A DNA stretch of 64,000 nucleotides from Erpobdella octoculata. Lineage: Eukaryota; Annelida; Clitellata; Hirudinida; Erpobdellidae. Position 1 is the first letter of the stretch; the number at the start of each line of letters is the position of its first letter. Below the pieces are notes generated by a model that saw nothing but the letters and a program-made list of their open reading frames with translations, was not told the origin of the DNA and did not search any database. A program made the position numbers and the translations under genes. The stretch is taken from assembly GCA_963978895.1 (NCBI GenBank), contig OZ022243.1, positions 13,821,765 through 13,885,764 of the forward strand, given 5' to 3'. This document shows, piece after piece, positions 1 through 20,530 of this stretch.

Positions 1-60
1 CTGATTTTATATTAATAACATTTTATTAACACACATAGATAACATCATAATATATATATA

Positions 61-124
61 TCCATACATACATACATACATACATACATACATACATACA
101 TACATACATACATACATACATACA

Positions 125-158
<34 letters not shown>

Positions 159-233
159 CATACATACATACATACATACATACATACATACATACATACA
201 TACATACATACATACATACATACATACATACAT
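61..233. repeat. (ACAT)n microsatellite
   Basis: About 170 bp of tandem tetranucleotide with one short interruption. It abuts the truncated end of the LINE on its right. Met-Tyr-Val-Cys repeat ORFs across it are artefacts of the repeat. Confidence 0.97.
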
Positions 234-234
234 A

Positions 235-1160
235 AGTGATCAAGAAGCGACGATAAGGTAGTGTCATAGAGCTCCTGGGCCTGATCGATAGACATATCCT
301 CATAGACCACCGGAGTGCACAGGAGGTTGCTACGTAAATCGGACCGAAATCGCTCAGAGTCGAAACTCCTCCAAGCACGAGTTTTAATCTCGACAAACCG
401 AGCTGGAGAAAGTCGGATCGGAACCCAGAAACGCACAAGAGAATGATCGGAGACCTGCGGCAGATCAACGACGACAGGCGGAGATGGAAGATCAGTTCTA
501 GTAATAACCAAATCAAGAGTATTACCCTGCGAATGCGTAGGGCCGGTGACAGACTGCACGAAGCCAAATGAACCTATCAGATCCAACAGACGAACAGAGT
601 GTGGATCGAGAGTAATGTTGACCTTGACATTCAGATCTCCAGTAACAATTACCTAGCAATTGTACGTCGCCAATGCTTCAAAAATATTTCCTAGTTCTAT
701 GAAAAACAGATTACTCGCGGGGATGCTTCCAGGACGGTGTATCAAAACAAAGATGAAACTCGTTTTAACGGATGAGAACTTTGTAGTTATGATCTCAAAT
801 GTAATTGGCGTCAATCCCAAAGCAAGTGGCCTGGCCGAGAGTGTGTCCCTGTGGATGACTGCTACTCCCCCATAAGAGCGGCCCCTTTCATCGGGCCCCC
901 GAGCAGTTTCAATGCAGCGGTAACCAGGCAGGGTGATCTTTTTCAGGGCAACGTCGTCAAAACACTCATGCCAGGTCTCCACCAAACCAAGAATTGTCAA
1001 TCTGTTTTCATTTATAATGTCTGAGATAATGGCAATCTTGATTTTGATGGACCTCACGTTGAGACAGGCCGCAGGGATTGTGGCAGTGTTAGATCCTCTC
1101 CTCGAAGCACATCCCGGTAGCTCATCAATGACGCCTGATCTTGATCCTAACTCCGGCGAC
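235..1160 (-). pseudogene. LINE ORF2 fragment: APE-type endonuclease, RT missing
   Basis: Read on the minus strand, this is the N-terminal endonuclease of a non-LTR retrotransposon (CR1/L2 type). Visible in order: an ACLNVRS start motif near 1060, the LVETW motif with the catalytic Glu, YGGVAVIHRD, VTGDLNV just after the stop, and SDHSLVRFW near the end. The reading frame is open apart from one in-frame TAG at 653-655. It has no own ATG near its start and overlaps the last codons of ORF1 in another frame, as is usual for ORF2. The fragment stops abruptly at the (ACAT)n tract, so the RT and 3' UTR are gone. It is a dead copy; assignment to the LINE endonuclease family is secure, clade less so. 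Confidence 0.85.
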
Positions 1161-1167
1161 CCCCCCG

Positions 1168-2307
1168 TCAGGCCACCGGCACCACCAGACCAGCATCTGC
1201 CTGTAGTGCTGGTCTTGATTCTTTTAACTTCCGTCTTTTCACTATTTTTCCGTTGACAATAATCAGATCTGTTTCTCCCTTGGAGATTCGAAACCTCAGC
1301 TCCTCCACTAACTGGTGCCTCTTCTCTCGTTGCTTTGGAGTTAGATCTTGATGAATGAAGACTTTTTCGAGGCTGTTGCTTGCTCCTTTCAGGTTTTTTG
1401 CCCTGCGGAGTAATTTGTCTTTTTGTCCCTCTGATGAGAGTGTAAGTTTTATCGGTCTTGGTTTCTGACCGACGTTGTCAGTTCGTCTGCCAAGCCTAAC
1501 CATGTCAATAACCGATGACATGTCACAGTTCAATTCAAGAAACAAATTTGTCAGCCTGTCATTGTCTTCATCACTCTGACCTCCAGCACCTCCATCAGCA
1601 GATTCAGGCAGTCCATGTATGACGACATTACATCTTCGCCTACCAATCTCCGCTTGCTCCCTCTGATCTTCCACAATAACCTTGGTTTGCAACTGCAGTG
1701 CTGTCTGTGCCGATATGATATCTTTTTTGACCTGGGTCATTCCGGACTTTACCTCGCCGGAAAACAAATCGGTCCATTTTCTATCTTCTTTGTTCATAAT
1801 TTTTTCTTCCGTCTCAACTAGTTTTGAGCTGATAGAACTTATGAGCTCTAATTTATTTTCTTCTACTTTCTTTTCGCATTGTTCTATACGGCTTCCGAAG
1901 ACAATTATTTCTCTGTACAAATCTTGAATAGCAGCAGTGCTTCTGGTAAGTTCAGTTTTGAAGTCAGAGTAGATTTTAACTGTGTCATCTTCAATTATGT
2001 CCACCTTTCTCTGTATCTTCGAAATGACCGGTAGTAACCTCTCAGCTCCACGACGAAATTTTTTGCAAAACCAGAATAGTTCTTTATTGTGGAGAGTCAG
2101 TGCATTGGAAATGACTTCAGTGACACCGTTGCATTTGCAATGGAACCGTGTATCACAGAGACCACACAAAACGCCATTGTCCAAGTCCGAGAATGATTTC
2201 GAGCAGAGACCACATTTTTCTTCACTATTTCCTGTTCTGTCATCTTTTTCTTGTCTTGGCTCAAACCTGCTTTCTTTTTCTTTTTCAGTTATGTTTTTTG
2301 GTGGCAT
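1168..2307 (-). CDS. LINE ORF1 protein (PHD-like finger, coiled coil, RNA-binding region)
   Basis: An intact 379-codon ORF from an ATG at 2307. Residues about 30-85 hold a Cys/His-rich PHD-like finger (CGLC, CGLCDTRFHCKC, FWFCKK, with the final Cys apparently lost). Residues about 90-220 are charged and heptad-like, consistent with a coiled coil. Residues about 225-320 contain RCNVVIHGLPE and a RLGRR motif, typical of the RRM-like domain of CR1/L2 ORF1 proteins that bind the element's RNA. The order ORF1 then endonuclease matches a single LINE transcribed leftwards. ORF1 is open although ORF2 is truncated, so the copy is fairly young but cannot retrotranspose alone. Confidence 0.85.
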   Translation of the reverse strand: MPPKNITEKEKESRFEPRQEKDDRTGNSEEKCGLCSKSFSDLDNGVLCGLCDTRFHCKCNGVTEVISNALTLHNKELFWFCKKFRRGAERLLPVISKIQRKVDIIEDDTVKIYSDFKTELTRSTAAIQDLYREIIVFGSRIEQCEKKVEENKLELISSISSKLVETEEKIMNKEDRKWTDLFSGEVKSGMTQVKKDIISAQTALQLQTKVIVEDQREQAEIGRRRCNVVIHGLPESADGGAGGQSDEDNDRLTNLFLELNCDMSSVIDMVRLGRRTDNVGQKPRPIKLTLSSEGQKDKLLRRAKNLKGASNSLEKVFIHQDLTPKQREKRHQLVEELRFRISKGETDLIIVNGKIVKRRKLKESRPALQADAGLVVPVA

Positions 2308-2384
2308 CTTCCCAAACTTTTTAGTCGTAGAAACAATGCAACCTCACCAGAGTTTCAGGCAATAGGCAGAAAACAACGTATTAT

Positions 2385-5384
<3,000 letters not shown>

Positions 5385-5650
5385 ATAACCCTATTTTCCA
5401 CCCCACAATTGAAGTCCTGGAAACCAAATTTCAAAAAATGGTAAAACACGCATTTTTTCATTTTTTTAAGAAGAATCTAGATTCCATCTTTCAAAAGCCC
5501 TTTATTTATGGTTTTCGAGATATGCGTTGTTTTAGAAAACTATTTGTTTTCCAGTTTCATCCTTTTAGAAGCAAAACTTTAAAAATCCTTTCTTAGTGGG
5601 TGTTTGTAGTATAAAAGTAATTTAAGTTCTAAATCTCACGTTCCTAGGAT
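5385..5650 (-). mobile_element. Helitron-like family A, partial copy
   Basis: On the minus strand it matches the 5' part of the two longer family A copies at 7524 and 26283: the CCTAGGAACGTGAAATTT block, the AGAAAGGATTTTT block and one internal repeat with GGTTTCCAGGACTTCAA-like sequence. The extreme 5' end (CTGACTGACTGA motif) is missing because the palindrome at 5651 replaces it. Confidence 0.7.
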
Positions 5651-6072
<422 letters not shown>

Positions 6073-6076
6073 ATGA

Positions 6077-6535
<459 letters not shown>

Positions 6536-6800
6536 TCCTTGGTACCATATATGTATAAAGTCATTTCCAAGCTCCAAGTCGAAAGTTATAAAAAAAACCA
6601 GCATATTAGAATTATACAAACGTGGATTTATAATTATAATACGTTTTCTCTTCGTTATTTAAAAAAAAAAATTTACCCACTTTTATTTAACTTGACTTCT
6701 CCGTCTGTCTGTCTGTCTGTCTGTCGTCAAATTTTGCAATCGATTCTAAACCAACATTGTTTCATTATTGGTAATGAATACGAGGTTACTTGAGAGAAAA
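6536..6800 (-). repeat. Interspersed repeat fragment with (TCTG)n
   Basis: Contains a TCTG tandem at 6702-6724 next to a GTCAAATTTTGCAATCGATT block. On the opposite strand the same arrangement recurs at 59610-59740. The repeat family is unclassified. Confidence 0.6.
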
Positions 6801-6820
6801 TACTTGATATATATATATAC

Positions 6821-6912
<92 letters not shown>

Positions 6913-6916
6913 CTTG

Positions 6917-7006
<90 letters not shown>
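6801..7006. repeat. (AT)n tract with duplicated ACTTGATATAT units
   Basis: Two roughly 100-bp AT blocks, each starting with ACTTGATATATATAT and carrying CATATATAT variants at equal offsets, so a local tandem duplication of an already long microsatellite is likely. Confidence 0.9.
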
Positions 7007-8875
<1,869 letters not shown>

Positions 8876-8885
8876 TATATATTTA

Positions 8886-9566
8886 CTAGCGGAGATACCC
8901 GGCGTTGCCCGGGGTTTTTAGAAGTTTTTTTAATGTTTTTCTCTCTCGCTTTCATTTCTTTCCCCGTTCCCGCTCGCTATCTCGTTCCCGGTCGCTTTTC
9001 CGCTCCCGGTCGCTTTCCGCTCCCGGTCGCCTCTCCGCTTCCGGTCGCTTTCCCGTTCCCGGTCGCTTTTCCGCTTCCGGTCGCTTTTCCGCTTCCGGGC
9101 GCTTTTCCGCTTTCCGTCGCTTTCCGTTTCCGGTCGCTTCTTCGCTCCCGGTCGCTTTCTCGTTCCCGTCGCTTTCAAGTTCCCGCTCACGCTTGCTTTC
9201 CCGTTCCCGCTCATTTTCTTTTTTATTTTTTTTCTAACTTCTTTTAGCCCTTTAAAACGTAAAACAGATTTGCTAAAACTAGCTAAAAGTTGCTTGAAGC
9301 CTTCAAACGTTGTTGCGTAAATTAAATTTAAATTTTATTACGCAATTACCTTTGCTGGTCGTACATAGGCACTTTTGGCCTGGAAAGGTTTTTTGGCTCC
9401 CCTCTATTTATTTTGTGTCCGATTTTAATTTTATTTCACAAAAACCTTCTCCCATTGCCTATCAAGCTTGTGTGAAAATTGCATTATGATCGGATGAATG
9501 GTGTAGCAATGCATAAATAACAAACCATTGCCGTTTGCCTTTTATATATATATATATATATATATA
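8886..9566 (-). mobile_element. Helitron-like family B, copy with minisatellite
   Basis: Its 3' end on minus is the CCCGGGCAACGCCGGG hairpin plus CTAGT at the left border. A GC-rich minisatellite (about 18-bp unit, CCGGTCGCTTTCC type) fills 8945-9215. The conserved block ending GATGAATGGTGTAGCAATGC lies near 9495-9512, then AAACGGCAATGG and (AT)n, matching a TCTATATA...AAAGG Helitron 5' end on minus. Arg/Ser- or Pro-rich ORFs across the minisatellite are not genes. Confidence 0.7.
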
Positions 9567-9568
9567 TA

Positions 9569-10000
<432 letters not shown>

Positions 10001-10004
10001 ATAT

Positions 10005-10105
10005 ACATACATACACACATACATACATATATACATACATACATACATACATACATACATACATACATACATACATACATACATACATACATACATACAT
10101 ACAAA
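10005..10105. repeat. (ACAT)n microsatellite
   Basis: About 100 bp of ACAT tetranucleotide immediately right of the family B copy. Confidence 0.95.
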
Positions 10106-10116
10106 CATTCATTTTT

Positions 10117-11819
<1,703 letters not shown>

Positions 11820-11994
11820 TCTTAATTATTTAGTTATTACTGTTATTATTATAATTATTTTAATTTAAATATTTTTTATGTTGTTACATTTGTATATAAT
11901 GAATTTAAATTTTATTTAAATTGTATTTTAATTCCTTTCAATTAGTTGTATCTTTTACCATTTAGTCACTGCATTTTATTTTAAAAAGTTAAAC

Positions 11995-12038
11995 GGCTCT
12001 GATGATGGCAAAAAATTGCCGAAATAGATCTATTAGCC
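11995..12038 (+). ncRNA. Hammerhead ribozyme of the Penelope-like element
   Basis: All core elements occur in order: stem I strand GGCT (11995-11998), CTGATGA (11999-12005), stem II GGCAA/TTGCC with an AAAA loop (12007-12020), GAAA (12021-12024), a short stem III folding TAGATCTA around itself, the AUU cleavage triplet (12032-12034), and the second stem I strand AGCC (12035-12038), which pairs perfectly with GGCT. It lies about 175 bp past the stop of the RT/GIY-YIG ORF. Penelope-like elements are known to carry small hammerheads with short helices in their terminal regions, so position and structure agree. Activity is not shown. Confidence 0.85.
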
Positions 12039-12186
12039 TATAAGATTATGGAGTTTGTGTTTGGGAATAAATTATTTTTAAACCGATTTAGAGTATTGGA
12101 AAAAATTAAAAATAAAATCGATTCAGCCAAGTGCGCCACTTTTTTCAATCGAGTTTGCCTAAAAGAACATATAGCGCCGAAGTATT

Positions 12187-12356
<170 letters not shown>

Positions 12357-12447
12357 ATTTATATATATTTATTAGTTTTGTTTTTCCTATTATTTAAGTT
12401 CAGCTTTAAATAATAATTGTAAAACAAAGTATATTTTTTTAAACAAA

Positions 12448-13205
12448 ATGTCTCTTAATATGAATGACGACGAAGATCCTGTGTCGAGAAAACGGCGTCT
12501 AGCTAAAGAAAAGCAACAGAGATATCGCGCAAGACAAACTCCACAATCAAAACCAAAAATTCGAGTTTTAGATGCAGAAGCTCATCAACAACGCACTGCA
12601 AAAATGTCTGTTGTAGAATTGCAAATTTTTCATGCTTCTCATGCCGCATCACAACAACGTTATGTCTATCGACTTACTCCTCAACATCTAGAAGCTTTTC
12701 ACACTTCCATTGCTGCCTCACAACGTCATCGAATTGAGCAAATGTCTCCCAATGAGTTGCAACTACATCGAGAAACCAAAGCTGCCTCGCAACGCCATCG
12801 AGTTGAACAAATGTCTCCCAATGAATTGCAGCTACATCGAACTGATAATGCGATCTCCCAGCTTTTAGCATGAAATCGTGTGAGTGAGGCAGTTCGTAAC
12901 GAAGCAATTAACTTCAACGAAACTCAATTCGATCAACATGATTGTGGTGAATTTGATGTTTTATGTACTTCATGTCGATCAAGAAATTTTGCTGCAGAGC
13001 AACCATCAGATGGACTATTCACTTTATGTTGTCGAAAAGGCAAAGTAATGTTGCCAAACCAATTGACATTCACGGTAATACACTTGAATATCCCGATTTT
13101 CTTAAAAGCCTCATGTCAGACACGTCCAATCCAGATAGACAAAATTTTCGACAACATATTTGATCATACAACAGCGCAGTTTGTTTCGCTTCCATGGCCG
13201 CAAAA
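12448..13205 (+). pseudogene. Helitron Rep/helicase N-terminal fragment
   Basis: Begins with an ATG at 12448 (MSLNMNDDEDPVSRKRR). A basic segment is followed by four roughly 23-residue repeats (MSPNELQLHRETKAASQRHR type). Then come CGEFDVLCTSCRSRNF, AEQPSDGLFTLCCRKGKV, LEYPDFLKSLM and SYNSAVCFASMAA, the order seen in the region upstream of Rep in animal Helitron proteins. It is broken by an in-frame TGA at 12871, a frameshift near 13060 and a TGA replacing an expected Arg codon near 13162. The Rep and helicase domains are deleted: the ORF runs almost straight into the Helitron 3' end at 13336. Confidence 0.8.
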
Positions 13206-13309
13206 AATTTTTGATTTGCTTATATATAGAATTTTTTTTATGGTTATCAAAATGTCATTTTGTTTTTGTTGACTATTTTTATAATAACGGGCGCCGTATT
13301 TTAAAACTT

Positions 13310-13337
13310 CCGTCATTTTTGACGGGCTATCTCTAGT
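13310..13337 (+). mobile_element. Helitron 3' terminus
   Basis: A perfect 6-bp stem (CCGTCA/TGACGG) with a TTTT loop at 13310-13325, a 7-bp spacer, then CTAG at 13333-13336 followed by T. This hairpin plus CTRR-T is the Helitron 3' end and closes the element whose protein fragment starts at 12448. Confidence 0.8.
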
Positions 13338-13578
13338 ATATATATATCACAATCGATTATATAAAAGTGTGTCTTTAAAAAACTTAGTTTTTTGATTCAC
13401 TTGTTGTTATCTTATTTTTGTTACTTGAAGTCAATTTGTTCGCATTATTAGGCCTTTCTTTAGTAACCAGCCTTAGGCCCGCAGTACTCTTAATTCTGCC
13501 CTGCACGTATGTCGTTGCATGATCATTAAAGCATTAAAAGGAATCGTAATGTGAAAATTCAAGGTAGTACCGGAGATC

Positions 13579-15071
13579 ATGTCGACAATTTTAATCGTGA
13601 CGATGATGGTCAAAAAATTCAATTTATGCCGAAACAACATGAAAGAAACGAGAAAGGTGATTGGGAGCTTATTGGGTAAGCGGACCTCTGTGGAACAGGG
13701 CAGAACTTTTGATGCGGGTAACAGAAGTTGTTTAACATCTCCTTTCGAAATCGCTGACTCGTTTCACAGCTATTTCTCCACCATTGGCTCAGATCTTGCC
13801 AAAAAGATAGCACCTCTTAATACAACGTCTGACGATTACCTTGGCAAAACTTTGCTCCAATCTTTTGATGTTGTACTTGCAACACCAGGCGAGATTATCG
13901 AGGTTTCGACAAGATTAAAATATTCTCACAGCAGTGGAATAGACTGTATCGACCCGTGTATTGCTTGATGCTCTGTTCCGCACATAGCACATTTTCTATC
14001 ATCCATAATAAATTGCTCTTTTTCTACAGGAATTTTTCATGCTCAGCTAAAATCAGCAAAAGTTATCTCACTTCATAAATCAGGCAAAAATGACTTAATT
14101 TCTAACTATCGGCCAATATCTGTTTTATGCTTTTTTACAAGTTTTTTTGAAAAAGCTATACATTCAAGGCTTTATGGATTTCTTACTAGATTTTCCATCA
14201 TCACGAAAAATCAGTTGGGCTTTAGAAGGAATCATTCTACCTACATGCCGCTCGTTCTGCTGCACTCGAAAACTGCTGATGCTATGGATCAAGGAAATTA
14301 CACCATCGGCGTATTTCTAGATTTGGCCAAGGCTTTTGATACGGTGAACCACATGATCTTGCTTAAAAAACTTCAACACTGTGGTGTCCGAGAGATTCCA
14401 TTACGGTGGTTTGAGAATTACTTAAGTAACAGGACTCAGCAGATTCACTACAACGAAGTCACTTCTTCAACGCGACGGGTTACCTGTGGACTGCCTCAAG
14501 GGTCTGTACTAGGCCCACTCTTATTTCTAATTTATATCAACGATCTATGCACGGTTTCACGTCGTCTTGAGTTTGTTATTTGCTGATGACTCTAACCTTT
14601 TTGCTATGCTCTTATTTATCTTTACTAATCTTATTGTAGTATTGTTTGGGCTTCGAATTATCTTTCCCGTCTAAAAGCTCTTCATGTCTTGCAAAAACGA
14701 GTGGTACGTATCCTTTTTTCACTTGCCCTCTGCATCATCTTGTAAATTGAAAATTGATTGAAAATAACCTACTGAATATATTTCAAATTAATTCATTCCT
14801 TGTTGGCATTTTTATGTACAAATATGATCATCATATGTTGCCGTCATCATTTGATAATTTTTTCTTAAAATCATCTCATGTGCATTCTCATGATGTGCGC
14901 TCTTTGCATTGCTTTCTATCTGATTTTGCTCGAACAACGCTAAAAACATTCTTCATAAAATGTTCTGGTTCACGATTCTTTTCTAGCATCCCAACATCTA
15001 TTTCCTCTTTGAAAAGTATTTCATTATTCAAAAAATCGTTAAAATTTTACTTATTACTACTCGACACATAA
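13579..15071 (+). pseudogene. CR1-group LINE ORF2, reverse transcriptase remnant
   Basis: Fragments of one RT in order: FEIADSFHSYF, then after stops KSAKVISLHKSGK and ISNYRPISVLCFF, NQLGFRRNHST, GVFLDLAKAFDTVNH (first catalytic Asp), GLPQGSVLGPLLFLIYIND, and after a one-base frameshift near 14580 LLFADDSNLFA (the catalytic Asp pair). An internal deletion then jumps to SIVWASNYLSRLKALHVLQ, and the last 105 codons (14754-15071) hold the C-terminal motif with FARTTLKTFF and SRFFSSIPTSISS. This order is typical of CR1/L2-group elements. 5' regions (ORF1, endonuclease) are absent. Confidence 0.82.
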
Positions 15072-16639
15072 TTTTAAATTGTATTGCTTCTCGGTTGGCA
15101 TTCAAAACGCTGACATTGATCAAGCAGCTTTAAAAAAATAAAAGTATTTATTTAACAATCAGAACCCAGCCTGAGTAATACAGAGGTGACTGCAACATCA
15201 CACAGCCCTATTTCTTATAGTTGAAGTTACAAATGTGAATGGGATCTCATTCCCGTGGGATTCCATAAAAATGTGACCGATCGCTGAGTGTTTTGAGAAT
15301 CCTATAGAAGTTGGAATTGTCACCATGAAAGTTGGAATCAATGCAATGAAAATTGGGAAAATTCACACTAAAAATATCAGGCTATTTCAGCTGTAAACTC
15401 TGCCATACCTGTGGCTTTCTGAAGCTTGTTTTGGTTGTTGCTAGTAAGAGTGCCACAATGTCAGTAATATTTGGCTCACTAAATATAATAAGATATCTCA
15501 AAACAATGAAAAGTGCTGGTTTTTTTTTTAAAATGATTGTCATATTAAAAGTTTTGTCTTAATTTAAAAAAAAAAACAATGTTTAGCCTCATTCCGGACA
15601 GCGCTTCTTTCGCGAATGTTGGAAATTTGTTTCTAACGATGACGTAAGTTCATCAATGGACCTCAAGGCAACCGAACAAGTTTATTTTTAGAGTCTTTCC
15701 GAAGCCATCAATTGTGAATGCGGAAGTGTTGTATTCGTAGCCAATCCGCATGACATACAAATAATGGAATCACTATTTGTATTAAATTTAACTGATAACT
15801 TTTATAACGAGGCACTGATCATGATTGAAGGTAAAGTTCTTGATCATGATTGAAGGTAAATTTCTTGAGCTGGCTGAAAATTTTTTGTCAATTAATGACA
15901 TGAGATGTCTTTTAAGATTGCAAACAACTAAATTGGTAGAACAAATGTTAAGAGACTTGTCATATGACCATGACTAAGGACTAAGTGCTTGATTATGTTG
16001 CGTGCAATGAGGCATTACTGAATTATATTCATTTGGCCATTTACCAATAAATTTTATGTTGCCATTACAGCTGAGGATGTTGTTATTTTATTTATGCACC
16101 TAATGGAATTATTGCTAGTACGGATTAGAGGAGAGAAAAAATATTGCTCTCGCGTTTGCAATTTCTGAAATTGCCTCAACTTTGATGACTTGTGACAATA
16201 CTGCTTACTTGGTTTTTCTCTATGCATACAATGTTTTTTATTTACAACAAGACCGGTTGTAACAAATTCCTCATTTAACTAGTTTCGTCATAGGGGTGAT
16301 CCATATTGTATTATGCTGTATTTGCTACAACCGATTGTCTTATAAGCAAAATTTGCTATTAACGTTTTTGTTTTAAGTAGATCCTATTGTGCCTAACATT
16401 AAAATAGCCCCGAGCGAAGCCGGGTAGACCAGTTAGTCTCTTATAAGTTCCTGTTATAGGCGTAGCATAAACTCTAAGAACAAGCATAAGGCGAGCATAC
16501 CTTGCTATTGCATATTTCTAACAACTTAACAATTTACGATTTGCAACTGAGTATGTGTACATATTTCGTTTATTGTTTTTTTTTGTTTCGTTTGTACTGT
16601 CCGAACGGTATTAGAGGCCGACAGGCCCTTCTTCTTGAG
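15072..16639. other. Non-coding stretch with a Helitron-like end
   Basis: No gene is supported. Near 15800-15860 a 25-30 bp segment with GATCATGATTGAAGGTAAA is directly duplicated. At about 16408-16437 CCCCGAGCGAAGCCGGG folds as a small hairpin and is followed by a CTAGT-like TTAGT, suggesting an old Helitron end. The last bases before the (AAAT)n array (GAGGCCGACAGGCCCTTCTT) look like a retroelement 3' end, with the array as its tail. Confidence 0.45.
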
Positions 16640-18171
<1,532 letters not shown>

Positions 18172-19077
18172 GTAAAATCTATCTTTAAGAACAATGTACG
18201 TTACAAGTAAATTTGAAGAACAGTGTACGTAAACTCGTTATAAAGTAATCATCTCTGTATTTTTTTTATATACATTCTTAGTTGACTGAAGTCTACTTAA
18301 ATGCTCGTCAATATTCCATTAATTTAGTTCGTTATTTGCCTTTAAGCAAGTTGCAATCTGCATGTACTCTATACTTTCTAAAAAGTTTTTATCCTCTTTT
18401 ATAACTTTCAAATCACACATCAAATTACTCAACAATTTTCGAATTCTTCGCTTTTTGAGTTTTCACAGTCCAGACACAAAAAATGAAAATAAAATGAAAC
18501 ATTAATCTTGCATTTAAGTTATTCAGAAAGTGATTTCGGCATAACATTGTTATTAACTGCAAACCAGGTAAGAAAAGGTGTGCCTACATGTACGTTAATA
18601 ATTTAGTTTTTAAACTATTTCTATTTTTAAACTTGTTTTTTTTTGTTTTAATTGACGGGGCTCAAACATAAAGTAATTAAAAGTAGATCAACTAAAGTTA
18701 TAACTTATTCAAATATAACATTAAACCAAACAACCAACCGTATAATTAAGTTTTGTAGCAATGACAAGCTTCTTTGGAATTTCTGGTTTTTCTGAAAAAT
18801 AGATTTTAAACATTAAATAGAAATTATTAAAAACATTTTATTTTTGAAAACTATAACACATTTATATGCTTCCAAAAAATAACGAGCAAGCCGAAAAAAC
18901 AAGGGTTTTTCACTAATTGCTTGTTTTATTTTGGATATTTTTTAGTCACTTTCGCTCAAAACAAGTTTTGAAGAAAAGCGACGGCCTAACGAAAAACAGT
19001 TAAATGCGAGCATAAAAAATTAAACTATTGTAAAAGTAATTAAGTTTTTAGTTGTAATTTAAACTTATATTTCAAGT
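18172..19077. other. Unassigned AT-rich stretch
   Basis: Nothing identifiable on either strand; no ORF of note and no terminal repeats seen. Confidence 0.5.
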
Positions 19078-19393
19078 TTTGCTAGCTTTTCATTTATTGC
19101 TAAATTTTCTTTTAAAACGAAAGATTTTGAATTTTCATATGTGAACATATATATAATTATGTTTTTTTTTCAACATAGATAATTATTATTTTTAATTAAA
19201 ATTTTTAATCAGAAAATTTTTATATTGTAAAAAAATGCATTCTCATGAAGAGCGATCATATATTACAAATTCTAGCTCGATTGAATGACGGAAAGTTAGT
19301 TAAACTTCACTTTCAAGGTTTGCAAACATTTAAGCAAGGAAGTGAGCAGACAAACAAGCAAGCAATACCTGCGGTGAAGTTAGTATAAGGGGT
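19078..19393 (+). repeat. Family D interspersed repeat
   Basis: Shares with the segments at 24434-24730 (opposite strand) and 25190-25330 (same strand) the ordered blocks TGAAGAGCG, AGCTCGATTGAATGACGG, AAGTTAGTTAA, TTTGCAAACATT and AAACAAGCAAGC. Here only one end of the family is present. Confidence 0.7.
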
Positions 19394-19800
19394 ATTAGAA
19401 CCTTTAGAACCTGGATGGGAATGACCCATGGGTTGGATTGAGTTGGGTCCAATTATTTAGACACATGCATGGGTTAGGTTGGGTTGGGTTAAGTAAAAAA
19501 TAAAACTGAAAAAAATTTTAATTTACAAAAAACAAGTAACTATGGCATGGGTTGATTTAGAAAATCCAAATTTTTTAAGTGAAATGAGTTGGGTTGGGTT
19601 AAGAAAGTGGTGGGTTTGGTTGCCAAAACTTAAGTCATTTCCAGTTTTGAAGAATTTAAAAATGAATTATATGAATTTAATGAAATATTTGTGCAATACA
19701 TATATTTTAGAAATTCAGATGACAGCAACTGTAAATTACTCTTATGTTTGCAGAAAAAATTAAAAATTGGGTTTGTTCTAAATTTGAAGTCAAATGGATT
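19394..19800. repeat. GGGTT-rich segment
   Basis: Scattered GGGTTGGGTT motifs in two clusters (19425-19490 and 19545-19625) inside AT-rich sequence. They resemble subterminal repeats of hAT-type elements rather than telomeric DNA, because units are irregular and interrupted. Confidence 0.4.
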
Positions 19801-20483
19801 CGATAAATATTGAAGTGGATATTGATCTAAAACAGAACAATTTCTATCTCAACTCTACGTTTTGTTTTGCGTTGGCCATAAACACCTAGGGTTTCTAAAA
19901 TCTTCTGGAATCTAGCTCTTCCAGTTCAGCATTTTTGATTATTGTTACTGTTTTATATGTAAAGTCTATTCGGGTCAGTAGACCGCGATGGTTCTTTGGC
20001 AGCAAGCCCGTAACTTGACCACCGTGACCATCTAACCTGTAAAGTAAAACCATCGACTGGGAAACATGCAGGTCTTGAGACACAATTTTGTTTAATATAG
20101 ACAAACTTTTGCAACAGAAGAGTCTGGAATATATTTATTATAACTAATATTTTTGTAAATCATTTCCGAAATCAAATTATAATTGTTTTCATTGATTACT
20201 CATAAATTGGCTTACAGTATTGTATATAGTATTAGTTTTTCTTACTTTATTTTCTTATTGCATTTAAAAGCTTTAAATAGTTTATAAAAATGAATTATTG
20301 AACTGCCGATGTTAGGCCATTGAGGAATAACATGAAGCGTTGAAGAAACTTACAAATGACGCATCGAAGCCTGTTGTTGGCTAATTCAATGCGAAACCAT
20401 AATAACAAATAAGCAGACCCACAGTCAAACAAAGATTCAAACACACACACAGATACATACACACACACACATATATGTTAGTG

Positions 20484-20530
<47 letters not shown>

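Noticed and set aside
8905..9247. Arg/Ser-rich or Pro-rich proteins in the 9-kb region, and similar ones at 6100-6340 and 27750-28070
   Set aside because: Both strands are open in several frames because of the GC-rich minisatellite inside family B Helitrons; no start context or domain.
19425..19625. GGGTTGGGTTA motifs as telomeric repeats
   Set aside because: Only a few irregular copies in two clusters with unrelated sequence between them.
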